Shown here in pieces: positions 1 through 7,083 of a stretch of 28,308 bases of DNA (position 1 is the first letter of the stretch; each line of letters begins with the position of its first letter). The stretch is from assembly GCA_937892925.1 (NCBI GenBank), contig CALBHX010000013.1, positions 1 to 28,308 of the forward strand. The letters are read 5' to 3'. Origin of the DNA: an uncultured Lentisphaeraceae bacterium (lineage in GTDB: Bacteria > Verrucomicrobiota > Kiritimatiellia > RFP12 > DVOR01). Position numbers and translations under genes: made by a program. Under the pieces are notes generated by a model. The model ran no database searches and was not told where the DNA came from. It was given only the letters and a program-made list of their open reading frames with translations.

Positions 1-131
1 CTCGACCTATTATATCAAACCTTAAAAAGGTGTCTTTTCACAACGGAAACTGAATATGCAGACATGCCTGCCGTAGAAGGAGCAATCCGTTTTTACAATC
101 GTATAATATAATGGCCGTAACGCGGTGGAAG

Positions 132-191
132 GCAAAGCCGGGGCGATCTGGCATTGGGCTCGGGGCGGGTTTGAGGCAAAACCGGGGCGAG
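132..191 (+). repeat. GC-rich dispersed repeat, copy A (upstream of pstS)
   Basis: Two related 15-16 nt units, GCAAAGCCGGGGCGA (132-146) and GCAAAACCGGGGCGAG (176-191), flank the block CTCGGGGCGGGTTTGAG (159-175). The same blocks recur at 21625-21684: the 17-nt block matches exactly in inverted orientation and the 15-nt unit matches exactly in direct orientation. Both copies are intergenic. This suggests a REP-like interspersed element, but only two sites are visible. The preceding bases 1-131 hold no gene I can support; a TATAAT at 102-107 has no convincing -35 partner. Confidence 0.6.
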
Positions 192-209
192 TTCGAAACA
201 GCGCTCGGG

Positions 210-263
210 CTAACAATTTTCTAACACAAGGCTCACAAAACTTGGATGAGGGCATGGCATACT
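210..263 (+). promoter_or_regulatory. Putative PhoB (Pho box) site and promoter of the pst-pho operon
   Basis: Three hexamers, CTAACA (210-215), CTAACA (221-226) and CTCACA (232-237), are spaced exactly 11 bp apart. Known Pho boxes are direct repeats with an 11-bp period, and Bacillus PhoP boxes are TTAACA-like. A possible extended -10, TGG followed by CATACT (255-263), lies 20 nt downstream and has no good -35, as expected for an activator-dependent promoter. The predicted start near 270 would leave a leader of about 22 nt before the pstS ATG at 293. The gap from the last repeat to the -10 is about one helical turn longer than in E. coli, so the exact geometry is uncertain. Confidence 0.55.
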
Positions 264-292
264 TTGGGGCATTCATGAAAGGAATAACAGAC

Positions 293-1222
293 ATGAAATA
301 CAAAACCCTACGTGTAGCCAGCCTGATGCTGGCAGCGAGCCTGACCGCAGTAACCGCGCAGGCGGAGCGTATTCAGCTCAATGGTGCAGGCGCATCGTTT
401 CCAGCGCCGGTGTATCAGGTATGGACGTATGCTTACACGGCATCCGAGGCAGGAGCAGCCGTGAATTATCAATCGGTTGGATCCGGCGCCGGGCGGAACC
501 AGATTCGTGAAAAGACGGTGGACTTCGCCGGAACGGATGATCCGGTTTCGCCAGAAGACTGCAAGGCCTGGGGGCTGGTGCAGATTCCGATGCTGCGCGG
601 GCCGGTGGTGCCGATTGTGAACTTGCCCAAAGTAAAGGCGGGGGCGCTGAAGCTTACGCCGAAAACGTTGGCCAAGCTTTTCCTCGGAGAGATCACGCAG
701 TGGGATGACCCGCAGATCGCTGCCGAAAACCCTGGTTTGAAGTTGCCTTCGCTGAAGGTTACGGTGGTGCACCGGGCAGACAGTTCGGGCACGAGCGCAA
801 TCTTTACGCGCTGGCTGAGCTCAGTGAGCCCGGAGTGGAAGGAGAAGGTTGGCGCAGGTTCGAGCGTGAAGTGGCCGTGCGGGCTGGGCGGACAGAAGAA
901 CCCGGGCGTCTGCAACAATGTGGCAAAGATTCGGGGCGCCATTGGTTACACGGAATATACGTATGCCTTGGAGGCAAAGTTGTCCGTCGTGAGCCTGCCG
1001 AATGAAAAAGGCACGTTCACCCGCCCGGATGTAACCGATTGGCCGATTCTTGGAACGACCTATCTGCTCTTCCGCAAGGATACTCCGGCGGATAAGCTGG
1101 CGGCGTTGAAGGCGTACCTGCGCTGGTGCTTCACAGAGGGAACGCCCTTGGCTGTGAACTTGCACTACACGGCGCTTTCGCAGGCGGAGCGGGATGCCCT
1201 GCTGAACGGCGTATTGAAGTAA
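293..1222 (+). CDS. pstS: Phosphate ABC transporter, periplasmic phosphate-binding protein
   Basis: PstS binds inorganic phosphate in the periplasm and delivers it to the PstCAB importer. The 309-residue product starts with a Sec signal peptide (about residues 1-24, ending in AQA). Family motifs follow: GAGASFPAPVY at the mature N-terminus, QSVGSGAG, FAGTDDPVS and HRADSSGTS, which form the phosphate-binding loops. I chose ATG 293 because AAAGGA lies 9 nt upstream and it puts the signal peptide at the start; ATG 275 (MKGITD) is in frame but less likely. It is the first gene of the operon, behind a Pho-box-like repeat. A strong hairpin follows the stop codon and separates it from pstC, which fits PstS being made in excess. 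The coding strand is strongly G-rich here. Confidence 0.96.
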   Translation: MKYKTLRVASLMLAASLTAVTAQAERIQLNGAGASFPAPVYQVWTYAYTASEAGAAVNYQSVGSGAGRNQIREKTVDFAGTDDPVSPEDCKAWGLVQIPMLRGPVVPIVNLPKVKAGALKLTPKTLAKLFLGEITQWDDPQIAAENPGLKLPSLKVTVVHRADSSGTSAIFTRWLSSVSPEWKEKVGAGSSVKWPCGLGGQKNPGVCNNVAKIRGAIGYTEYTYALEAKLSVVSLPNEKGTFTRPDVTDWPILGTTYLLFRKDTPADKLAALKAYLRWCFTEGTPLAVNLHYTALSQAERDALLNGVLK

Positions 1223-1232
1223 TCAATCACCT

Positions 1233-1262
1233 GGCACAACCCGCGCAGGCGCGGGTTGTGCC
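1233..1262 (+). terminator. Intercistronic hairpin between pstS and pstC (attenuator or mRNA-stabilising)
   Basis: GGCACAACCCGCG (1233-1245) pairs perfectly with CGCGGGTTGTGCC (1250-1262) around a 4-nt CAGG loop. It is followed by a pyrimidine stretch rich in T (TCTTCTTTTCT) but not by a pure T run. It sits 10 nt after the pstS stop and 17 nt before the chosen pstC start. The likely role is partial termination, or protection of the pstS message 3' end, so that binding protein exceeds membrane components. The role is inference; the stem is seen directly. Confidence 0.75.
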
Positions 1263-1279
1263 GCATCTTCTTTTCTGCT

Positions 1280-2179
1280 ATGCAACGATTCTTTTCAATG
1301 GGTATAAGACGATGGAGCGACCCGACGTTCCGTATTGTCTGTTTTGTCTGCGCGGCAGTTGGTGGGTTGCTGACGTTGGCCTTTTTCGTCCAACTGGCGG
1401 CAGCTTCGGGAGCGGCCTGGCGAGCATTTGGCCTGGGGTTTCTGGTTTCTTCGGAGTGGGATCCCGTGGCGGAAGTGTTTGGCGCGTGGCCGGCGATCGC
1501 CGGAACCTTGGCTACAACAGGAATTGCGTTATTGATAGCGCTTCCGCTGGCGTTTGTTTCGGCGCTGTTCATTGTCGATGCGCCGCCGATGGTGTCTCGG
1601 GTGTTGGGGCAGGCGGTGGATCTGCTGGCAGCCATTCCTTCGATTATTTATGGCATGTGGGGGCTGTTTGTGATTTGCCCGCTGATGCAGACGGCGTGGG
1701 AACGGCTTGGAGTGGAAAGTAATGGCTTTGGCGTTTTAACGGCAGGGCTGATTTTGGCGTTGATGATTTTGCCTTATATCTGCGCAGTGATGCGCGATGT
1801 GCTGCGAATGACGCCGCCCGTGCTGCGGGAGGCGGCGTTCGGCGTGGGCTGCACGCGCTGGGAAGTGGCGCGGGATGTGTTGCTGCGCTTCGGTGCGCGG
1901 GGGTTGCTCGGCGGCATATTTATTGGATTGGGGCGCGCGCTTGGAGAGACGATGGCCGTTTTGTTCGTGGCAGGCAATGTGATGGAGGCTCCGCATTCGC
2001 TGGTGGATGGGTGCACAACGATTGCCGCAACGCTGGCGAACAACTTTGCGGAGGCAGACGGGCTGGAGCGGAGCGCCTTGTTTGCTCTAGGGTTGATTCT
2101 GCTTATTTTGTCGTTCGGGATTCAGGTAGCCGCGCAGGCGTACTTACGCTTTACCGGCGGGAAGCGGGGTGAAAGATGA
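1280..2179 (+). CDS. pstC: Phosphate ABC transporter, permease subunit PstC
   Basis: One of two inner-membrane permeases that form the phosphate channel with PstA. The product is about 299 residues with roughly six hydrophobic segments. It carries the ABC-permease EAA loop REAAFGVGCTRWEVARDVLL, followed by the PstC-typical LGRALGETMAVLFVAGN. The start is uncertain: ATG 1280 is chosen, ATG 1298 (MGIRRWSDP) is possible, and neither has a visible Shine-Dalgarno sequence, so translation may be weak or coupled. The stop overlaps the pstA start (ATGA), which implies coupled translation of the two permeases. Confidence 0.93.
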   Translation: MQRFFSMGIRRWSDPTFRIVCFVCAAVGGLLTLAFFVQLAAASGAAWRAFGLGFLVSSEWDPVAEVFGAWPAIAGTLATTGIALLIALPLAFVSALFIVDAPPMVSRVLGQAVDLLAAIPSIIYGMWGLFVICPLMQTAWERLGVESNGFGVLTAGLILALMILPYICAVMRDVLRMTPPVLREAAFGVGCTRWEVARDVLLRFGARGLLGGIFIGLGRALGETMAVLFVAGNVMEAPHSLVDGCTTIAATLANNFAEADGLERSALFALGLILLILSFGIQVAAQAYLRFTGGKRGER

Positions 2180-3051
2180 ACGCAAGCGTATTTCCGGCGG
2201 CACGACCGCGGCCGCCATTCTGGCGTAAGGTTCAGGATCGCTTGGTGGCAGGATGTTCCCTCCTGGCAGTGGCCATGGCCGTAGGGGCGATGCTATGGGT
2301 GCTGGGAACCATTGTCATGCGGGGAGCGACGGTTTTGGGATGGGATTTCCTGACGAACCCTTCCAAGCCGTATGGTCTGCCGGGCGCGGGAATTGCCAAT
2401 GCGCTGCTGGGCACGCTGTTGATTACGCTGACGGCTGCCGGGATGGCGATTCCGCCGGCATTAGCTGCAGGAATCTGGCTGGCAGAGTTCGGCAAACAAT
2501 CGCGCACGGCGGCGGCCTTACGGTTTTGCGCGAACGTCCTGATGGGAATGCCTTCGGTAATCGTGGGATTGTTTGCCTACACGGTGATTGTGGTTCCCAT
2601 GGGTACGTTTTCGGGATTTGCAGGTTCGGTAGCCCTGGCAATCCTCATGTTCCCGGTTGTGATGCGGACGACCGAAGATATGCTGCGGATGGTGCCGGAC
2701 ACGCTGCGGGAATCCGGGCTGGCATTGGGGCTGACGCGCTGCCGGGTAACCCTGCAGATTATTTGCCGCTCGGCGCGAAATGGCTTAATCACGGGGGTGC
2801 TGCTTTCCGTCGCACGTGTTTCCGGAGAAACGGCGCCGCTGTTATTTACAGCGTTGTTTGCGGATGCGTGGCCAACGCGCTTCGCCTCGGGCCCAACGGC
2901 CAATATTCCGGTTTTGATCACGGAGTATGCTACGAACTCGCCCTTTGAATCCATGCATCGCGCGGGATGGGGGGCAGCCTTAATCATCACGTTGGTTGTT
3001 CTGGCCATTAATCTCACTACGCGGATTCTGTTCCGTGAGAAGAAAGCTTGA
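2176..3051 (+). CDS. pstA: Phosphate ABC transporter, permease subunit PstA
   Basis: Second membrane permease of the phosphate importer, 291 residues, with about six membrane segments. The cytoplasmic EAA-type loop is RESGLALGLTRCRVTLQII, followed by ARVSGETAPLLFTAL, the PstA version of the motif seen in PstC. The start codon overlaps the pstC stop by 4 nt (ATGA) and the stop is 1 nt from the pstB ATG, so the three genes are tightly coupled. Family and position agree; no anomalies seen. Confidence 0.95.
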   Translation: MNASVFPAARPRPPFWRKVQDRLVAGCSLLAVAMAVGAMLWVLGTIVMRGATVLGWDFLTNPSKPYGLPGAGIANALLGTLLITLTAAGMAIPPALAAGIWLAEFGKQSRTAAALRFCANVLMGMPSVIVGLFAYTVIVVPMGTFSGFAGSVALAILMFPVVMRTTEDMLRMVPDTLRESGLALGLTRCRVTLQIICRSARNGLITGVLLSVARVSGETAPLLFTALFADAWPTRFASGPTANIPVLITEYATNSPFESMHRAGWGAALIITLVVLAINLTTRILFREKKA

Positions 3052-3052
3052 T

Positions 3053-3826
3053 ATGACACCTGAAGAACCCAAAATCAAAATCCGCGCCCGTAACCTCTCC
3101 TTTTTTTACGAAGGCGGGCATCAGGCGCTGTTCGAAAATAATCTGGACATCCCCGAGCATCGGATCACGGCCGTAATCGGCCCCTCCGGATGCGGAAAGT
3201 CCACGCACTTGCGCACGTATAACCGGATTTATTCACTTTATCGCGGCCAACGAGCCGAAGGTGAAGTGCTGCTGGATGGGCAAAACATCCTAGACGCCAA
3301 GACGGATCTTCTAGCGCTGCGGCGGCGCGTTGGAATGATCTTCCAGAAGCCGACGCCTTTTCCTATGAGTGTGTTTGACAATGTGGCCTATCCGTTGCGG
3401 CTGCATTTTCGGCTTTCGCGGAGTGAAGTGGAAGCGCGCGTAGAAGCGGCACTGCAAGGGGCAAGCTTATGGGATGAGGTGAAAGACCAGCTGAGAAAGT
3501 CCGGCCTCGCCCTCTCCGGGGGGCAGCAGCAGCGCCTTTGTATTGCCCGTGCCATTGCGGCCGAGCCGGAAGTGCTCCTGATGGATGAACCCACCAGTGC
3601 CATTGACCCCGTGGCCACCCTCAAGATCGAAGACCTGGTTTTGCGGCTGCGCCAGCGGTTTACCATCGTGATCGTTACGCACAACATGCAGCAGGCCGCC
3701 CGTATCAGCGACCAGACGGCCTTCTTTTACAAAGGGCGCATCATTGAGACCGGCCCCACACAGCAGCTCTTCACCGCACCCCGTGAAAAGAAAACCGAAG
3801 AATACATCACCGGACGTTTCGGTTAA
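3053..3826 (+). CDS. pstB: Phosphate ABC transporter, ATP-binding subunit PstB
   Basis: The ATPase that powers phosphate import, 257 residues, the usual PstB length. Walker A is GPSGCGKST (residues 43-51), the Q-loop lies in IFQKPTPFPMSVFDNVAYP (about 97-115), the ABC signature is LSGGQQQR (154-161), Walker B is VLLMDEPTSAIDP (174-186) and the H-loop is in IVTHNMQQAARISD. The QKPTPFPMS and LSGGQQQR sequences are typical of PstB among ABC ATPases. ATG 3053 is chosen because it directly follows the pstA stop and gives the normal N-terminus. The strand composition changes from G-rich in pstSCA to neutral or C-rich from about here on. Confidence 0.96.
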   Translation: MTPEEPKIKIRARNLSFFYEGGHQALFENNLDIPEHRITAVIGPSGCGKSTHLRTYNRIYSLYRGQRAEGEVLLDGQNILDAKTDLLALRRRVGMIFQKPTPFPMSVFDNVAYPLRLHFRLSRSEVEARVEAALQGASLWDEVKDQLRKSGLALSGGQQQRLCIARAIAAEPEVLLMDEPTSAIDPVATLKIEDLVLRLRQRFTIVIVTHNMQQAARISDQTAFFYKGRIIETGPTQQLFTAPREKKTEEYITGRFG

Positions 3827-3850
3827 TCGCCCGACAGAAAGGAGACCGTC

Positions 3851-4555
3851 ATGCGCGACCGTTTTAACTATGAAATCGAAACCCTGAAACAACGCCTGCT
3901 TGATCTGGCCACTGCTGCCGATCATGCGCTTGTGGGTGCCCTGCGTGCATTTGCCGAGAATGACGAAACCGGCGCACGCACCCTTGTAGAAGCCGATTCG
4001 GCCATCGATGCCGAGGAAGTGGGCATTGAGGAGGAGTGCCTCAAACTGATGGCGCTCTATCAACCCGTGGCTGGAGATCTGCGGCTCCTTGTTACCATTC
4101 TCAAGATCAACGGAGAGCTTGAACGTGCGGCCGATCTGGCTTCCGGAATTGCCGCCCGCACGTTAGACCCAGAGGGGCAGCCGGAACCAGGCGGCGAACG
4201 CTTCGACTTTTCCGCCATGCTTAGCGAAACACATCGAATGCTGCGGCAGGCGCTCGATGCCTTTGTTTGCCATCGGCCCGACCTCGCCCGCCGCGTCATC
4301 GCCTCAGACGATGCGGTTGACGCCCTGCACGCGGCCACCGTCCGCGATGTTCGCCGACGGCTCTTGCAATACCCTAAGCAGGCAGGTTATACTCTCGGGT
4401 GTCTGAGCATTTCACGGGCGTTGGAGCGAATTGCCGATATCGCCACCAATATCTGCGAAGATGTCATTTACTTAGAGGAAGGGCAAATCGTCCGCCATGC
4501 CCAGCGGCTCGATGCGCCGGAGAATATCCATGAGCAACATGATTCTGATCGTTGA
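3851..4555 (+). CDS. phoU: Phosphate transport system regulatory protein PhoU
   Basis: PhoU is a cytoplasmic helical protein that links the state of the Pst transporter to PhoR and represses the Pho response when phosphate is plentiful. The product is 234 residues with two PhoU repeats. The first carries the metal-associated pattern EEECLKLMALYQPVAGDLRL (about residues 60-79), and the second ends in LERIADIATNICEDVIYL. AAAGGAGA lies 6-8 nt upstream of ATG 3851. It lies 24 nt after pstB and overlaps phoB by 26 nt, so repressor and response regulator are translated together. Confidence 0.95.
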   Translation: MRDRFNYEIETLKQRLLDLATAADHALVGALRAFAENDETGARTLVEADSAIDAEEVGIEEECLKLMALYQPVAGDLRLLVTILKINGELERAADLASGIAARTLDPEGQPEPGGERFDFSAMLSETHRMLRQALDAFVCHRPDLARRVIASDDAVDALHAATVRDVRRRLLQYPKQAGYTLGCLSISRALERIADIATNICEDVIYLEEGQIVRHAQRLDAPENIHEQHDSDR

Positions 4556-5231
4556 AGACGAAGAAGCCATCCGTGCATTAATCCGGTTCAACCTCCAGGC
4601 CGCCGGGTACACAACATGTGAAGCAGAAGACGGCCTGCAGGCACTGGAGCGCGCCAAAACGTTGAAGCCTGATTTGATTTTATTAGACTGGATGCTTCCT
4701 GGACTTGACGGATTAGGCGTGCTCAGGCGCCTGCACGAACATGCCGACACCGCGTCCATTCCTGTCCTGATGCTCACGGCAAAAAGTGAAGAGAGCGATG
4801 TCGTCCTCGGGCTGGAGATGGGCGCTTCCGACTATGTCACCAAGCCCTTCAGCAACAAGGTGCTCATCGCCCGCATTCGCGCGTTGTTGAGGCGGGGAGA
4901 GGAAGAAGCTCCCGAAGAATATCTTCGTTACGCGGGTCTTACGCTCACTCCTGGCCAACGCCGCGCAACCTTGGCTGGCAAGGAGATCCCGCTCACCTGC
5001 GGTGAGTTTGACCTTCTCTACCTGCTGTGCGCCCACCCCGGGCACGTCTACACCCGAACCCAAATCGTCAGCCGAACCAAAGGGGATGATTATCCCGTAA
5101 CCGACCGCGCCGTTGATGTCACCATCGTCAATCTCCGCCGCAAACTCGGCACCTTTGGCGAACGGCTTGAAACCGTCCGCGGCGTAGGGTACCGGATGCG
5201 CGCCCTTTCCTCGCTTGACCCTGCCTATTGA
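4530..5231 (+). CDS. phoB: Phosphate regulon response regulator PhoB (OmpR/PhoB family)
   Basis: DNA-binding response regulator, 233 residues. The receiver domain (about 1-122) has the acidic pair EDEE, the phosphoacceptor Asp53 in LLDWMLPG, Thr in MLTAKSEES and Lys in YVTKPF. The C-terminal winged-helix domain (about 130-230) has the typical LTCGEFDLLYLL and VTDRAVDVTIVNLRRKLG. ATG 4530 is chosen for the GGAG 7 nt upstream; ATG 4539 is also in frame. The gene overlaps phoU by 26 nt and is followed by phoR. The PhoB name rests on the pst/phoU/phoR context; the family itself is clear. It may bind the repeat at 210-237. Confidence 0.93.
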   Translation: MSNMILIVEDEEAIRALIRFNLQAAGYTTCEAEDGLQALERAKTLKPDLILLDWMLPGLDGLGVLRRLHEHADTASIPVLMLTAKSEESDVVLGLEMGASDYVTKPFSNKVLIARIRALLRRGEEEAPEEYLRYAGLTLTPGQRRATLAGKEIPLTCGEFDLLYLLCAHPGHVYTRTQIVSRTKGDDYPVTDRAVDVTIVNLRRKLGTFGERLETVRGVGYRMRALSSLDPAY

Positions 5232-5238
5232 GGCTTCC

Positions 5239-7011
5239 ATGAAACAGCGTGATTTCCTTCTTTTCTCCCTCCCCGCAGGCGTATTATTGCTTGCAGTCCT
5301 TGCCGTTGGGCTGCTCATGGCGCAATTCCGCGCATTCGAGCATACCGTTCTGGCTGAAGCTAAAACTGCACTTGCCGAACGAACGCAATTCTTTGCCGAG
5401 CTATTGCGCGAGGATCTCAAAGCCGGCAACGTTCGCGCCGTAGCCGACCGGATTGCCTTCTTTCACGGCCGCCCTCTGCGCCTCACCATCATTAACCCAA
5501 ACGGCACCGTTGTAGCTGATTCCGATGCCACTGCAGCCGATTTGGCCAACCATGCCAAACGCCCCGAAGTGCGGGATGCAGCACCCTTCCCGGAAACCGA
5601 AGCCGAACCCTCCGCTTTCAGTGTGCGCTATTCCGTAACCATGGGGTCCTGGCTGCTTTATCATGCGCTCCGCGAAGATGGGTGGGTCATCCGCACCTCT
5701 ATGCCCATGACCGCCATCAACGGCGCACTCACCCAAGTCCGCTGGGCTGTAACACTGGCGCTCCTCATTGGTGCGGCTCTCGCCGGGCTTTTGTTGGGGT
5801 ATCTGCTCCTCCGCGTCCGCCCGCAGTTCATCACGCTGCAAACTGCCGCCACTGCCATTGCCCGCGGAAAGCTGGCAACCCCCATTGCTATCCCGCACAG
5901 CGGCCCCCTGCGCGAATTAGCTCACGCCGTTGCCATCATGGCTCGCCAGCTCCGCCTGCGTATTGATCAGCTCCGCCGCGAACGCAACGAATTTGATGCC
6001 CTTTTCAACACCATGCGCGAGCCGCTCCTCCTCGTTGCACACGATGGTGAGATTCTTCGCGCCAACCGTGCCGCCGCTAAGCTCTTCGGCCAAAACATCC
6101 GTTGGAAAGGCTTCCGTATTGAACGCACCGCCTGTGCTGAACTCGTGGCCTATGTCCGATCAGCGTTTGAAGAACCCACGATTCATGCCCGAGAAGTGCT
6201 GTTCGATGATGGCGATGTGCGCCGGTCCCTCCTGGCTCACGCCGTACGCATGGAACGTGATGGTGCGCTCTGCATTCTGCTGGTTCTCACCGACCTCACC
6301 GACCTGCGCCGTCTGGAAGCCTTCCGCTCCGACTTCGTAGCCAATGTTTCCCACGAAATCAAGACACCCCTCACAGCCATCCTTTCCACCGTCGAAACCC
6401 TCACCGACACGCCCCTTCCTCCCGAAGGCCGGCAAAAATGTCTCGACATCCTCTCTCGGCAGAGCCGCCGCCTCAACGATCTCGTGCACGACATTCTTTC
6501 ACTTGCCGCCATTGAGCGCCGGCAGACCGCTCCGGAAAAAGAGTTTGCCCTCTTGCATCTGGACGCTCTTCTCCAAAGTGTCATCGCGCTCTGCCAAGAC
6601 GAAGCCGACCGCCGCGGCGTGAAGCTCATCCTTCAGCTTCCCGCGCATGATGCCACGCTGATGGGCGATGCCCGGCTCCTGGAGCAAGCACTTGTCAACC
6701 TCCTCGCCAATGCCATGCGTCACGCAAACTCTCCAACTGCCACCCTCGCATGCCGGATCGAAGGCTCCCAGGCCGAAATCACCGTTCGCGATGAAGGCTG
6801 CGGTATCACCGCCGAACACCTTCCCCGCCTCTTCGAGCGCTTCTACCGCGTCCATAAAGACCGCTCGCGTGATCTCGGCGGCACCGGTCTTGGACTTGCC
6901 ATCGTCAAGCACACGATTCTCCTCCATCATGGAACCATCCACGTAGCCTCCACTCCCGGCCATGGCACCACCTTTACGCTGCGCCTGCCAATCATCCACA
7001 GTGAAGCCTGA
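5239..7011 (+). CDS. phoR: Phosphate regulon sensor histidine kinase PhoR
   Basis: Membrane sensor kinase, 590 residues. TM1 spans about residues 6-29, then comes an extracytoplasmic region of about 140 residues, TM2 (168-191), a HAMP domain (about 193-250), a PAS domain (about 250-345, starting FDALFNTMREPLLLV), and HisKA with the phosphoacceptor His372 in NVSHEIKTPLTAIL. The HATPase domain follows, with N-box NLLANAMRHA, G1 VRDEGCGI, F-box FERFYRV and G2 GGTGLGLAIVKH. The periplasmic domain is much larger than that of E. coli PhoR and resembles the PhoR type of Gram-positives and many other phyla. ATG 5239 has GAGG 5 nt upstream and lies 7 nt after phoB. The coding strand is C-rich, unlike pstSCA. 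It is the last gene of the operon. Confidence 0.94.
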   Translation: MKQRDFLLFSLPAGVLLLAVLAVGLLMAQFRAFEHTVLAEAKTALAERTQFFAELLREDLKAGNVRAVADRIAFFHGRPLRLTIINPNGTVVADSDATAADLANHAKRPEVRDAAPFPETEAEPSAFSVRYSVTMGSWLLYHALREDGWVIRTSMPMTAINGALTQVRWAVTLALLIGAALAGLLLGYLLLRVRPQFITLQTAATAIARGKLATPIAIPHSGPLRELAHAVAIMARQLRLRIDQLRRERNEFDALFNTMREPLLLVAHDGEILRANRAAAKLFGQNIRWKGFRIERTACAELVAYVRSAFEEPTIHAREVLFDDGDVRRSLLAHAVRMERDGALCILLVLTDLTDLRRLEAFRSDFVANVSHEIKTPLTAILSTVETLTDTPLPPEGRQKCLDILSRQSRRLNDLVHDILSLAAIERRQTAPEKEFALLHLDALLQSVIALCQDEADRRGVKLILQLPAHDATLMGDARLLEQALVNLLANAMRHANSPTATLACRIEGSQAEITVRDEGCGITAEHLPRLFERFYRVHKDRSRDLGGTGLGLAIVKHTILLHHGTIHVASTPGHGTTFTLRLPIIHSEA

Positions 7012-7030
7012 ACGACCTTTCAAGACATAT

Positions 7031-7068
7031 AAAAAACAGGCGGATGTTCTTCCGCCTGTTTTCTTTTC
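7031..7068. terminator. Bidirectional rho-independent terminator (phoR and dprA)
   Basis: AAAACAGGCGGA (7033-7044) pairs with TCCGCCTGTTTT (7051-7062) around a 6-nt loop. T-rich sequence follows on the plus strand (TTTTCTTTT), and the A run at 7031-7036 provides the T run on the minus strand. It lies 20 nt after phoR and 16 nt beyond the dprA stop, so it can end both convergent transcripts. Confidence 0.9.
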
Positions 7069-7083
7069 CGCCGCAATCTGTTG

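Noticed and set aside
102..107. TATAAT as the main promoter of the pst operon
   Set aside because: No acceptable -35 lies 16-18 nt upstream (the aligned bases are GGAGCA), and it would give a leader of about 180 nt that includes the repeat. The extended -10 next to the 11-bp repeats fits better, but TATAAT could serve as a second start.
132..191. CRISPR-like array
   Set aside because: The units are only 15-17 nt, irregularly spaced, in mixed orientation and partly degenerate; there are no spacers of constant length and no cas genes.
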